A DNA stretch of 64,000 nt, from positions 1 through 64,000 of the forward strand of contig DAOQWL010000002.1 in NCBI GenBank assembly GCA_035342095.1, in the 5' to 3' direction. The notes beneath the pieces were generated by a model. The model was not told where the DNA came from. It did not search any database and saw nothing but the letters and a program-made list of their open reading frames with translations. Below are positions 31,145-40,760 of the stretch, one piece after another. This DNA is from PLanc-01 sp035342095. Lineage in GTDB: Bacteria; Planctomycetota; Phycisphaerae; Sedimentisphaerales; Anaerobacaceae. The stretch's first letter is position 1; each line of letters starts with the position of its first letter. Both the position numbers and the translations under genes were made by a program.

Positions 31145-33490
31145 ATGCGGACACACATCCTGTACATTGTGCTTGTGTTGATTCTATGCGTTGTGCCGGC
31201 CGTCGGTGCGGACTCGCTGGGCGAGATTGCGCGGACCGTGGAGGGCCAGGCCCGCCGGGCGTCGAGCGGCTTGTACGATCCCGAATCGAACCAGGATTGC
31301 TGGCACATCGCGCCGGGCAAGACCGTCGAACTGACGACGCTCCAGGGTCCGGGCGAGATTCGACACATGTGGTTCACCATCGCGGGACGGGACCGGCGTT
31401 ATCCCCGCACGCTTGTGCTGCGCGTCTACTGGGACGGCGCCCAGACGCCGTCGGTGGAGACCCCGATCGGCGACTTCTTCGCTGCGGGCAACGGGATGAA
31501 GGCCAACGTGAATTCTCTGCCGATCCAGGTCACCTCCTACGGGCGGGCTCTGAACTGCTACTGGCGGATGCCGTTCCGCAAGACCGCCCGATTCACGCTG
31601 ACGAACGAAGGGCAGAACCGGCTCAGCGTCTACTGGCAATTCGACTGGATGGAGTTCTCGAAGGCGCCCGCGGACATGCTCTACTTTCACGCTCGCTACC
31701 GGCAGGAGTTCCCCGCCAAGCCCTTCTCGCCGTATGTGATTTTCGAGGGCAAGGGCGAGGGACACTACGTGGGGACCGTCTTCTCGATCCAGTGCAGCTA
31801 CGCCAGTTGGTTCGGCGAGTCCGACGACCGGTTCTACATCGACGGGGAAGCGGAACCCTCCATCGTGGGCACCGGCTGCGAGGACTTCTTCAACGACGCC
31901 TGGAACCTGAGGCTGTTCACCAACGACAACACGGGCGTCACCATCAAGGAGGCCAACGGCGAGGACTGCCGGTTTACTGCCTATCGCTGGCACACGCAGG
32001 CGCCGGTGACGTTCCGCAAGTCGCTCAAGGTGGACATCGAGCGCCGCAGCTACGTGCAAGTGGCTCTCCCGCAGAGTGCCAAACGCGAGCAATACGATTT
32101 CAAGTACCGCCCGGACTTGTGCTCTTCGGTGGCGTTCTGGTACCAGAAGACGATTGCCGAGCCCTTCGACCGGTTCCCGCCCGTCGAGGAGCGGGTGAAC
32201 CGCGAGATCGTCCTGGAGACCGCGGAACTGGCCTCCCAGGTCAAGACCTCGCCCGGCGTGACGGTCGCGGACCGCAGCAACCGCGTCTGCAACCTCAAGC
32301 ACGCTCTGTTCGTGGACAACACCGCCCTCGGCGGCTGGTTCGACGTCCCGTGTCGCGTGGCCGAGCGAGGCAAGTACTCGATCTCGGTCTTCCAGTGCCT
32401 CTACAGGACCGGAGGGATCTGGAAGGTGACATTGAAAGGGCCGGCAGGCGAGATCCTCCTGGACCGGGCGATGGACTTCTACGATCCGTATCTGGCTCTG
32501 CTGGAGAATCGGCCCGAGAACTTCCTCTATGGCACCTGGTTCGAGAAGAAGGTGGGCATCCACGATCTGCCGCCCGGCGACTACGTGTTTCACTTCGAGT
32601 GCGTCGGGTCCAATCCGCTCACGAAGGTGCTCGAATCGGACGAGCCCGGCCTGAACTGCCGCCTGGACGGGATCTCGCTGCGTCGTTTCCCCTGGGACGA
32701 CCTCCCGAGCCAGTTCCAGCAGTACCTGGCCGACGAGGAGAAGCTCTTCGCAGAGAGGGTGGACCAGGCGACGCGCGTCGTTTCCGAGCTGGACGCCGCA
32801 ATCAGACGCTTCCATGTGGACGTGGGACGCTATCCGAGCGAGCTTGGGGACCTCGTCGAGCGTCCCCGAGGAGTCCGGGTACGGGCCGGAAACTGGCCGT
32901 ACGTCGATGAGATTCCCGCCGACCCCTGGGGCCAGCAGTACCGCTACGACTGCCCGGGACGGTTCAATCCCGGCGCCTTCGACGTCTATTCCGTCCACGG
33001 CAACAGCAGAAACCAGTCTGTCTGGATCGGGAATTGGTCCAGCCCATTCCGTCTTCGCGATGCCCTCGAAGCGGAGGAGTTGGAGGTCAGGACCGCCAGT
33101 GAGCAGGTGACCGTGCAGCCGCAGCAGATCGGCCTGGCGTCGCTTCCGCCGCTCTCGGGAGGCAAGCTGCTCTTCATTCGCCTGCGACAACAGGGGGACG
33201 GGATCGACCTGGCTCTCCCCTCGTCGGTCCAAGCAGGGCGATGCGTGCTGAAGCTCCGCCTGGTCACCTCCGACGACTACGGGATCGTCCGCGTGAGTCT
33301 CAACGGCACATCGCTGGGCCAGACGCTCGATGGCTACTCGCCTGAGCTCGGCGCGAAGTTCGTTGACCTGGGCGTCGTGGATATGAAGCCGCAGGCCAAT
33401 ACCCTGCGCATCGAGGCGGCAGGTCGAAATCCCCACTCGACCGGCCATTACGCCGGAATCGATGCCCTCATCCTCACGCCGGCTCTGTAG
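31145..33490 (+). CDS. Exported DUF2961/GH172 protein with embedded pseudopilin (GspG-like) domain
   Basis: 781 aa. After a signal peptide (about 1-22), residues about 25-345 form the DUF2961/GH172 domain with both expected glutamates, WFGES (E225) and GTGCEDFF (E246), 21 apart. A beta domain follows (about 360-515). Residues about 545-632 read AIRRFHVDVGRYPSELGDLV, then WPYVDEIPADPWGQQYRYDC and FDVYSVHG, the pattern of the C-terminal half of type II secretion major pseudopilins (GspG: GRYPT..L..L, DPWG..Y.Y, FD.YS.G). The final part (about 680-781) is a beta module similar to that of the GH172 protein at 316. GGAG precedes the ATG. Such an insertion is unusual. Second gene of the operon begun at 29769. 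Confidence 0.85.
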   Translation: MRTHILYIVLVLILCVVPAVGADSLGEIARTVEGQARRASSGLYDPESNQDCWHIAPGKTVELTTLQGPGEIRHMWFTIAGRDRRYPRTLVLRVYWDGAQTPSVETPIGDFFAAGNGMKANVNSLPIQVTSYGRALNCYWRMPFRKTARFTLTNEGQNRLSVYWQFDWMEFSKAPADMLYFHARYRQEFPAKPFSPYVIFEGKGEGHYVGTVFSIQCSYASWFGESDDRFYIDGEAEPSIVGTGCEDFFNDAWNLRLFTNDNTGVTIKEANGEDCRFTAYRWHTQAPVTFRKSLKVDIERRSYVQVALPQSAKREQYDFKYRPDLCSSVAFWYQKTIAEPFDRFPPVEERVNREIVLETAELASQVKTSPGVTVADRSNRVCNLKHALFVDNTALGGWFDVPCRVAERGKYSISVFQCLYRTGGIWKVTLKGPAGEILLDRAMDFYDPYLALLENRPENFLYGTWFEKKVGIHDLPPGDYVFHFECVGSNPLTKVLESDEPGLNCRLDGISLRRFPWDDLPSQFQQYLADEEKLFAERVDQATRVVSELDAAIRRFHVDVGRYPSELGDLVERPRGVRVRAGNWPYVDEIPADPWGQQYRYDCPGRFNPGAFDVYSVHGNSRNQSVWIGNWSSPFRLRDALEAEELEVRTASEQVTVQPQQIGLASLPPLSGGKLLFIRLRQQGDGIDLALPSSVQAGRCVLKLRLVTSDDYGIVRVSLNGTSLGQTLDGYSPELGAKFVDLGVVDMKPQANTLRIEAAGRNPHSTGHYAGIDALILTPAL

Positions 33491-33612
33491 GGGGGCAATG
33501 GCTATCGTTCGCTGCGGAGCTGCGGTACAATGGCGGTGTTGGTCGATAGGGGTGTCTGGGCAGCCGCCTCGGAGGTTGGATGAGCCGCAGGCATCGGGTC
33601 GAAAGGGTCATC

Positions 33613-35136
33613 ATGAACCAGTGCTGGCGATACGATTGCCGACATCTGTTCGCGGTTCTTCTGGGCGGCACTCTTGTCACTGCCTGTGCCTTCGCGGGCG
33701 ATCACGCGCAGTGGGGCCAGGCGTGGACTCGGAACATGGTCTCCAACGAGACCGGGCTGGTTGAGGACTTCGACCCGGCCACCGGCCGGAACGTGAAGTG
33801 GGTCGTGCCGCTCGGCAGTGAAACGTGGGCTACGCCGACGGTCTCCCAGGGGCGGGTGTTCATCGGGACGAACAACGATCCGCCTCGCGATCCCCGACAC
33901 AAAGGCGACCGCTCGGTTCTGCTGTGCCTCGACGAGAAGGATGGCAGTCTCCTGTGGCAGCTCGTCGTGCCCAAGCTCGGGTCCGACCCCTATCTCGACT
34001 GGCCCAAGGCGGGGATCGTCTCGCCTGCGACGGTCGAGGGGAACCGCGTGTACATCATCACGAATCGCGGCGAGGCAGTGTGCCTGGACATCGAAGGGCA
34101 GCGCAACGGCAACGACGGCCCGTACACCGACGAAGGTCGGCACATGGTCCCGAGCGACGGTGAGCCGCTGGAGGTCACCGCTATCGACGCGGACATCATC
34201 TGGCTGTTCGACATCCCGAACCAGGCGGGGACCTGGCCGCACGACGGCGCCCACGGCTCGATCCTCATCGACGGCGACTTCCTCTACGTCAATACGAGCA
34301 ACGGCGTGGACAACACGCACCGCGTGATCCGCAGACCCGAGGGGCCCAGCCTGATCGTGCTGGACAAGAGGACCGGCCGGTTGCTGGCGAGAGACAACGA
34401 GGGGATCGGACCACGGATCTTCCACTCGACGTGGTCGTCGCCTGCGATGGGGGTCGTCAACGGCCGCAAGCTCGTCTTTTTCTGCGGCGGCGACGGCGTG
34501 GTCTACGCCTTCGAGCCGCTGCAATCGACGCCGCCCGAGGGTCAGGTCGAGGTACTCAAGCGGGTCTGGCGATTCGATCCCGATCCCACGGCGCCGAAGG
34601 AAAACGTCAGCCAGTATATGGGCAATCGCGAGGTGAGCCCGAGCAACATCAAGAGCACGCCGGTGTTCTTCGAGAACCGCCTGTACGTGACCCACGCGGG
34701 TGACATCTGGTGGGGCAAGAACCAGGCATGGCTCAAGTGCATCGACGCGACGAAGACGGGCGACGTCACCGACTCGGCGCTGGTCTGGTCCTGCGAGTTG
34801 AGCGACCACTGCTGCTCGACGCCGGCGGTCCACGACGGGCTCGTCTACGTCGCGGATTGCGGGCGGATGGTCCGTTGCATCGATGCGGCGACCGGGCAAG
34901 TCTGCTGGTCCCACGAGACCAAGGGCGATATCTGGGCTTCGACGCTGGTCGCCGACGGGAAGGTGTACGTGGGCACGCAGCGGCGGGACTTCTGGATCTT
35001 CGCGGCGGGACGCGAGAAGAAGGTGCTCAGCGAGGTTCGATTGGACAGCGCAGCGGCCGCGACGCCCGTGGCCGCCAACGGCGTCCTGTACGTAACCACG
35101 ATGAAGAAGCTCTACGCGCTGCAAAGGTCGCCGTGA
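33613..35136 (+). CDS. Exported PQQ-repeat beta-propeller protein
   Basis: 507 aa with an N-terminal signal (CRHLFAVLLGGTLVTACAFA). The body shows repeated PQQ/BamB-type blades such as LLCLDEKDGSLLWQLVVPKL, LIVLDKRTGRLLARD, VRCIDAATGQVCWSHETKG and GKVYVGTQRRDFWIFAAGRE. This gives an eight-bladed-type propeller as in BamB or quinoprotein dehydrogenase-like proteins. No residues are seen that prove PQQ binding or dehydrogenase activity, so a scaffold or binding role is equally possible. The start was set at 33613 with AAAGG upstream. It is 122 bases after the GH172-like gene and probably has its own promoter (a TACAAT at 33526). Confidence 0.82.
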   Translation: MNQCWRYDCRHLFAVLLGGTLVTACAFAGDHAQWGQAWTRNMVSNETGLVEDFDPATGRNVKWVVPLGSETWATPTVSQGRVFIGTNNDPPRDPRHKGDRSVLLCLDEKDGSLLWQLVVPKLGSDPYLDWPKAGIVSPATVEGNRVYIITNRGEAVCLDIEGQRNGNDGPYTDEGRHMVPSDGEPLEVTAIDADIIWLFDIPNQAGTWPHDGAHGSILIDGDFLYVNTSNGVDNTHRVIRRPEGPSLIVLDKRTGRLLARDNEGIGPRIFHSTWSSPAMGVVNGRKLVFFCGGDGVVYAFEPLQSTPPEGQVEVLKRVWRFDPDPTAPKENVSQYMGNREVSPSNIKSTPVFFENRLYVTHAGDIWWGKNQAWLKCIDATKTGDVTDSALVWSCELSDHCCSTPAVHDGLVYVADCGRMVRCIDAATGQVCWSHETKGDIWASTLVADGKVYVGTQRRDFWIFAAGREKKVLSEVRLDSAAAATPVAANGVLYVTTMKKLYALQRSP

Positions 35137-35159
35137 GGACGACGCGTGCGGCGCACCTC

Positions 35160-37316
35160 TCAATTCTCGTCGGGTGTGGCAGCGGAGGTCGGGGTGGCGA
35201 CGATCTTGCAGGCGAGGTCCCACACGAAGGGCGGAGCGGTTGCTGTCAGTCGGCCGTTCTCGGAGGAGACGATCTGCCGGGCGGCGGCGACTCCCTCCTG
35301 CGTGTCCCACCAGACAATGGCGTATTCACCCGGCCCGAGACCCTCGACGGTGACGGTCGCTGACGCAATGGGATCAGGCCGGCGTTTCTCCACGACGAGA
35401 TTCCACCATGTTGCCTGGCGGTCCACGAGCCAAAGGTGGGCGCGATCGTCGGTTTGCTGCCCGACGATTCGCAGGCGGGGCTCGGACGTCGTCACGGCGG
35501 CCGGTCGCAGGCCTCCCGGACGCAGCTCGGCGAGGAACTCCGCGAGCGGCTTGTAGTGCCGGTAGAGGTCCTGCTGGTCGAGCACCTCCCACCACCAGAA
35601 CATCGCGGTGCCGGAGACGCCGCTCAGGGCCGAGGCCCACAGGCAATTGTGGAAGTGCACGCCCTCGCGATCCTGTTTCATGTAGTCGCTCAGGCCCCAT
35701 TTGGCGTCGGCCAGGCCGAACTCGCCGATCAAAGCGGGCTTGGCGGGCGCGTGCTCACGGAGCCACCGGCTCTGGCGAACGATGGACTCGACCTCATCTT
35801 TGAAATCGCCGTCATCCGGGCGCATGTAATGGTGCTCCTGCGCGATGTCGAGCTGCGCGTGGCGACAGTCCCTCGCGGAAGGCGCCCATGTGCTTGTGGT
35901 GCGCGGGTGGTGGTAGGGGTCGATTGTCGCGAGGTAGTCCCCCAACTCGGCATAGAACCTGTCGGTCGGCTTGCCCGGATCCATCTCGTTGAAGTACTCC
36001 CAGGCGGCCACGCTGGTGGAGCAGCCCCATCGCGCCACGGCGTACCGCATGAACTTCTTGGCGTCATGCGTTGCCTTGCGATACTCGGGACTATCCACGT
36101 TCGAGAGCGAGTCCATGTAGAGGTCTCGCGTGATCGCGCAGAGCATGATGTGGACGCCGTTACGTTGGGCGGCCTCGACGATCTGGTCCAGCAGGAAACA
36201 GTCCAGCGGATTGTAGTAACCTCGCGATGGACGATTCACGTCTGCCTCCCAGAGCAGTTCGGGCCCGCCGGCAGTCTCTCGGAGCGACAGGCTGTCCAGC
36301 CACGCCGTACCTTCGCCCACGAGGCTGAAGACGATCCGGCCGAGCCATCGTCCGTTTTCGCCTGGGGCGAATTCCCTCTCGAAACGCTGCCATTCGCCGC
36401 TCGCGGGGAGATCCCACCGATTGCCCAGGACTTCGACTCTCAAGGCCCGGACGCCGGCGGTACGGGTCTTCCCGGAGAGGACATACCGTGTAGCAGGGCG
36501 CAGAGCCACGTTGTGCGAGGGTTCTGCTGCGAGCGACGCTCCGCTGGCACCCTCGATTCGGACGCACTTGCGCGGGGGAGATTCGCCTTCGCTGCCGGGC
36601 ACGGGCACGATGGGCAGTCTTCCCGCCCACGACCGACCCCAGGCGCTTTTACGGGCCTCGATAGCCAGTGCCCAATCCTGGCAGCAGGTCCAGACCCGAA
36701 CGAAGTTGGCGCCGTTTGCGGCGAGCTTCCGGAAGATCTGTTCTGCCTTCGGCACGGTGACGTACTGGCCCTCGCCGATGAAGGCGAGATTCTGCCCGAT
36801 GGCGAAGAAGGGTTGCCCCTCGCTGAATTCGAGGAACCTCGGATCGTCTCTTGCGGTCCGCAGAAAGCCCTTGCACGACGAAGCCGTCGATTCGAATCTC
36901 ACCTGTTCGGACGACCATTCGCCCTGACGATCCTGCAGTACGGCGCGTGCCGTGTGCGTCCCCACCTCCATGGGAGCGAAACGGGCTTTCCACGAGCCGG
37001 TGCCTTTGGGATAGCACCACGTGACCGCTTTGCCGCTCTGCACGAGGTCTTGTCGCTCGTAATCCTGTCCCCAGAAGGCCGGCAGGACGTGCGATCGGCC
37101 GTGGGGGTCCACAATCAGAGTATCGACCTTCACCTCGCACGGATCGAAGGGGTTCTCGTACTCCCGGCTGACCTCGATGGACAGCTCGATTCTCTCGTAC
37201 CGTCCGACGCGTTCCTGCCGGGTTCTCAGGGAGATGTCGGCCGTCGCTGAGGCGACATACGCTGTGAGGACCGCACAGGCCAAGGCCAGGCAATCCGGGT
37301 CTCGGTTGCGTTTCAT
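35160..37316 (-). CDS. Exported DUF5060 / GH5-like glycoside hydrolase
   Basis: 718 aa with a signal peptide. Residues about 35-140 match DUF5060, a beta-sandwich that precedes glycosidase barrels (RYERIELSIEVSREYENPFD; GSWKARFAPMEVGTHTARAV). The barrel starts with FLEFSEGQPFFAIGQNLAF. A carbohydrate-binding-like jelly roll is inserted at about 245-365 (YVLSGKTRTAGVRALRVEVL; WLDSLSLRE). The acid/base Glu is in WEYFNEMDP and the nucleophile in ALIGEFGLAD, as in GH5-clan enzymes. Substrate unknown, probably a beta-glycan. GAGGAG precedes the ATG at 37316. It converges with the PQQ-repeat gene. Confidence 0.82.
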   Translation of the reverse strand: MKRNRDPDCLALACAVLTAYVASATADISLRTRQERVGRYERIELSIEVSREYENPFDPCEVKVDTLIVDPHGRSHVLPAFWGQDYERQDLVQSGKAVTWCYPKGTGSWKARFAPMEVGTHTARAVLQDRQGEWSSEQVRFESTASSCKGFLRTARDDPRFLEFSEGQPFFAIGQNLAFIGEGQYVTVPKAEQIFRKLAANGANFVRVWTCCQDWALAIEARKSAWGRSWAGRLPIVPVPGSEGESPPRKCVRIEGASGASLAAEPSHNVALRPATRYVLSGKTRTAGVRALRVEVLGNRWDLPASGEWQRFEREFAPGENGRWLGRIVFSLVGEGTAWLDSLSLRETAGGPELLWEADVNRPSRGYYNPLDCFLLDQIVEAAQRNGVHIMLCAITRDLYMDSLSNVDSPEYRKATHDAKKFMRYAVARWGCSTSVAAWEYFNEMDPGKPTDRFYAELGDYLATIDPYHHPRTTSTWAPSARDCRHAQLDIAQEHHYMRPDDGDFKDEVESIVRQSRWLREHAPAKPALIGEFGLADAKWGLSDYMKQDREGVHFHNCLWASALSGVSGTAMFWWWEVLDQQDLYRHYKPLAEFLAELRPGGLRPAAVTTSEPRLRIVGQQTDDRAHLWLVDRQATWWNLVVEKRRPDPIASATVTVEGLGPGEYAIVWWDTQEGVAAARQIVSSENGRLTATAPPFVWDLACKIVATPTSAATPDEN

Positions 37317-37368
37317 CGGCAGCTCCTCACGAACTCCGGTTCTGGAAAGCGAATGCCGCGTGCAGGGT

Positions 37369-37986
37369 CTATTGAACCTGCACGAATCTGCTGTACGCCT
37401 GCCCGATGCCGTTGATGAGCATCTCGACGGCCACAGTTGTGAGAATCAGGCCCATGAGCCGCTCGACGGCAGCGAGCGTTCGTCTGCCCAGCAGGCGGCC
37501 CAGGCGCTCCGCGAACAGCATGATCACGCCGGAAACCAGCCAGGCCAGCAGCAGGGCGGCAAGCCAGGTCGGCCACTTGGCGGGCTCGCAGGCCGTCAGC
37601 AGCATCAGGGTGGCCATGGCGCCGGGACCGGCGACCAGCGGGATCGCCAGCGGCACGATAAACGGCTCGCCCTCCCCCGATTCCTCGTTGAACACCCCCC
37701 TGGGGCTGGGGAACACCATCCGCACAGCGATGAGGAACAGGATGATGCCGCCGGCAACGCCCAGGGAGCTGTAGGAGACCTGCAGGGCCGCGAGAATGTG
37801 CTCTCCGAGGAACAGGAACACCAGCAGCGCTCCCAGGGCGATCAGCATCTCGCGGATGATGATCCAACCGTGCCTGGCAGGCTGTACGTTGTTGAGCACG
37901 GCGAGGAACGCAGGGATGTTCCCCACCGGGTCCAGGACCAGGCACAACAGCAGTGCGGTTGACAGGATCTCCATCGCCACGCTCAT
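37369..37986 (-). CDS. MarC family integral membrane protein
   Basis: 205-aa inner-membrane protein with six predicted membrane segments. Family marks include LCLVLDPVGNIPAFLAVL near the start and PLAIPLVAGPGAMATLML in the middle. MarC was once linked to multiple antibiotic resistance, but its transport role is not established. It ends 52 bases before the start of the DUF5060 enzyme gene (also minus strand). Length is normal for the family. Confidence 0.9.
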   Translation of the reverse strand: MSVAMEILSTALLLCLVLDPVGNIPAFLAVLNNVQPARHGWIIIREMLIALGALLVFLFLGEHILAALQVSYSSLGVAGGIILFLIAVRMVFPSPRGVFNEESGEGEPFIVPLAIPLVAGPGAMATLMLLTACEPAKWPTWLAALLLAWLVSGVIMLFAERLGRLLGRRTLAAVERLMGLILTTVAVEMLINGIGQAYSRFVQVQ

Positions 37987-38011
37987 CCCGGCGGCTATCT
38001 GCCCTCTGGGT

Positions 38012-39763
38012 CTACCGTTTGTATGCCTTCACCACGTACTCCTGGACCATCCTCTGCGTGTTGAAGACTGACCCATTCAGCGCCAAGGCGGCCAGCATGA
38101 TGCGGATGTACTGTTCGCGGTTGCTGTAGAACATCGGCAAGACGACGCGTTGCAGCTTGTCGTACAGCGCCTCGGCGTCCTGGGCGGATGTGTCCTTGGC
38201 GCCCCTGCGGGCCTTGCCTTCGATGGCCCAGCCGGTGAGATTCTCGACGCAGCCTTCGATCCACCAGCCGTCCAGGATGCTCAGGGAGGGGACCCCGTTC
38301 AAGGCGGCCTTCATGCCGCTGGTGCCGGAGGCCTCGTGCGGCAGTTGGGGATTGTTGAGCCAGACATCGACGCCGGGGATCAGGATCTTCGCCAAGTCGA
38401 TGTCGTAGTTGGGCAGGTACACGACGCGGACCTTGCGCCCGAGCTGGCGGGCGGCCTCGAATACCCGCCGGATCAGTTGCTTGCCCGGCTGGTCTTGCGG
38501 ATGCGACTTGCCGGCGTAAATGATCTGGAACGCGCCGGCGCTCGATGCGATCTGCTTGAGCCGGTTGAGGTCCCGGAAGATCAGGTCGGCTCGCTTGTAG
38601 CCGGTAGCCCGCCGGCCGAAGCCGATGGTGAATGCCTTCGGATCGAGCTTGACCTTGAGGTGCTTCGCCACATAGTCAATCAGCCTGGCCTTGCACTTGA
38701 CGTGGGCGTCCCATATCTCCCTGGGCGGGATGCACATGGCGTACCGCAGGGCGAGGTTGTCCTTTCGCCAGCCGGGAGTGTAGCGATCCAGCAGTTTCTG
38801 GAACAGCGGCGCCACCCACGTCCCGGCGTGGACGCCGTTCGTGATCGAGTCGATCCGATGCGAGGGGAACATCGCCTGCGACACCTCGCCGTGCTTCTTC
38901 GAGACGCCATTGACGTAGCTGCTGAAGCTCAGAGCCAGATGGGTCATGTTCAGCATGTCGCCGTCCGACCGCTCCTGGAGATTCCAGACCGGGTGTTTGC
39001 CGAGAATCGTGCGGACCATGCCCATCGGGAACTTGTCGTGTCCGGCCGGCACGGGGGTGTGGGTCGTGAACACGCACTTGCTCTTGACGGCCTCGATGTG
39101 CTGAGGTTTGATCCTGCCGCCGCGAGCTTTGCCCATCTCCTCGTCGAGCAGCTCCACGACGAGGAAGGCGGCATGGCCCTCGTTCATGTGGAACCGGTTG
39201 ATCTGATCGTAGCCGAGCGCCCGCAAGATGCGGACGCCGCCCACCCCGAGCACGTATTCCTGATAGAGACGGTATCGCGAATCGCCGCCGTAGAGGTACT
39301 GGCTGATCTGGCGATCCTGCTTGTCGTTGCCCGCCAGGTCGGTATCCAAATAGATCACCGGGACGACGGCGCCGGTGACCCCCACGGCGTCATATTGCCA
39401 GGCGCGAATCTCGACCCGGCGTTTCTCGATCACGACCGACGCGCGAGCCTTGAGCGGCTTGAGCCGGTCGGCGACGTTCCATGCCTCGGGGGTCTCGATC
39501 TGGTTGCCCTGGTCGTCCAGTTTCTGGTGGAAGTACCCTCGTCGCGTCAGCAGGGTCACGGCGACCATAGGAACCGCCAGGTCGGCTGCGGCACGAATCG
39601 TATCGCCCGCCAGGATGCCTAACCCTCCGCTGTAGGTGGGCATGTCCGATCTCAGTCCGATCTCCATCGAGAAGTAGGCAACGGACGTTCGGGAGGGGGT
39701 TGTGCGGGCGTCCGAATGCGATGCCCCGCGTCGGCAAGCCCTTCCTGGCTTCGGTTTTGTCAT
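38012..39763 (-). CDS. glgP: Alpha-glucan phosphorylase, short form
   Basis: 583-aa cytoplasmic GT35 enzyme that releases glucose-1-phosphate from glycogen or maltodextrin. TYSGGLGILAGDTIRAAADL, RFHMNEGHAAFLVVEL, VFTTHTPVPAGHDKF and NGVHAGTW are family marks, and the PLP lysine is in EASGTSGMKAALNGV. The length matches the short bacterial/archaeal form (TIGR02094-type) rather than the roughly 800-aa E. coli GlgP, so it lacks the usual allosteric N-terminal extension. Start: ATG 39763, with AAGGAG 8 bases upstream; GTG at 39772 is less likely. It probably supplies sugar phosphate from stored glucan. Confidence 0.92.
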   Translation of the reverse strand: MTKPKPGRACRRGASHSDARTTPSRTSVAYFSMEIGLRSDMPTYSGGLGILAGDTIRAAADLAVPMVAVTLLTRRGYFHQKLDDQGNQIETPEAWNVADRLKPLKARASVVIEKRRVEIRAWQYDAVGVTGAVVPVIYLDTDLAGNDKQDRQISQYLYGGDSRYRLYQEYVLGVGGVRILRALGYDQINRFHMNEGHAAFLVVELLDEEMGKARGGRIKPQHIEAVKSKCVFTTHTPVPAGHDKFPMGMVRTILGKHPVWNLQERSDGDMLNMTHLALSFSSYVNGVSKKHGEVSQAMFPSHRIDSITNGVHAGTWVAPLFQKLLDRYTPGWRKDNLALRYAMCIPPREIWDAHVKCKARLIDYVAKHLKVKLDPKAFTIGFGRRATGYKRADLIFRDLNRLKQIASSAGAFQIIYAGKSHPQDQPGKQLIRRVFEAARQLGRKVRVVYLPNYDIDLAKILIPGVDVWLNNPQLPHEASGTSGMKAALNGVPSLSILDGWWIEGCVENLTGWAIEGKARRGAKDTSAQDAEALYDKLQRVVLPMFYSNREQYIRIMLAALALNGSVFNTQRMVQEYVVKAYKR

Positions 39764-40024
39764 AAGCAACACTCCTTGTCAGTTCCGACGATCGCAAAGC
39801 TACTGCACGTTTCGTTGCCCGATGCTCGCCCTCCATCCTGCCTATTGGGCGGTCCGAGGCGACGAAGAAGCGTTCTGCTTACCCTGTTTTACCTATCTCG
39901 TCAAGGGCAGAAGGACCCGCGTTCTGGAAATACGCGAAATCCACACGTCGGCGCAGGCGCCTGCCTGAAAAGGGCGCGGGGAAGGCCGGGCAGAGCCGGT
40001 GGCGGGGAGATCTTGCGGCCTCCG

Positions 40025-40678
40025 TCACGTTTCCTCGGAGGTCAGTCCCTCCCGGATGGCGTACTTCGTGAGTTGTGCGACGTTGTCAATCTGCAGCTTG
40101 TTCATCACGCGGAGGCGATGCGCTTCGACGGTCTTCGGGCTGATGTGCAGGCGCAGTGCGATCTGCTTGGTGGTCTTGCCTTCCGAAAGGAGCTGGAGCA
40201 CCTCCCGCTCACGCTGCGTCAGCGTCGAGAAGGCGGTAGGTTCGACTTGGCCGGTCATCTGGGAGAGGTCGCTTTCGGTCGCGTCGCTGATCGCGGGACT
40301 GATATAGGTCCTGCCCTGCACTACGGCACGGATGGCCTGAGCCAGTTCGGCGAAGTCGCAGTCCTTGAGCACGTAGCCGGACGCTCCCGCGCGGAACATC
40401 TCGGTTACATACCGCTTCGCGGAGTGCATCGACAGGGCGACCACCCTTACCCCCGGCACATCTCTCTGGATTTCCCGCGTGGCTTCGATGCCGTTGAGGT
40501 CCGGCATGCAGATGTCCATGATGACGACATCCGGCCGGCGTTCCTTCGTCATCTCCACGGTCGATCGCCCGTCGCTGGCTTCCCCGACGATTTCCATGCC
40601 TTCTTCCCGTTGGAGACCCTGGCCCAGTCCTTGGCGTACGATGGCGTGGTCGTCAGCCAGCACGATTCGAATGCTCAT
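40025..40678 (-). CDS. NarL/FixJ family response regulator
   Basis: 217-aa two-component regulator. The receiver domain carries the acidic pair D9/D10, phospho-acceptor D55 (VVIMDICMPD) and K105 (GYVLKD). The C-terminal LuxR-type helix-turn-helix runs from about 150 (LTQREREVLQLLSEGKTTKQ, IALRLHISPKTVEAHRLRVM). It binds DNA as a dimer after phosphorylation. No histidine kinase is beside it, so it is an orphan regulator here, and its targets cannot be read from the window. Confidence 0.92.
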   Translation of the reverse strand: MSIRIVLADDHAIVRQGLGQGLQREEGMEIVGEASDGRSTVEMTKERRPDVVIMDICMPDLNGIEATREIQRDVPGVRVVALSMHSAKRYVTEMFRAGASGYVLKDCDFAELAQAIRAVVQGRTYISPAISDATESDLSQMTGQVEPTAFSTLTQREREVLQLLSEGKTTKQIALRLHISPKTVEAHRLRVMNKLQIDNVAQLTKYAIREGLTSEET

Positions 40679-40760
40679 CGCTGTATCCTCGTCTTCGATA
40701 TCCTGCGATCGGGGCCTCCCTTCATGTTACCGCTGCTATATCGTCGCACAACCCCTTTTT

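Noticed and set aside
31184..33448. A 754-codon minus-strand frame
   Set aside because: Antisense to the GH172 protein with both catalytic glutamates in place.
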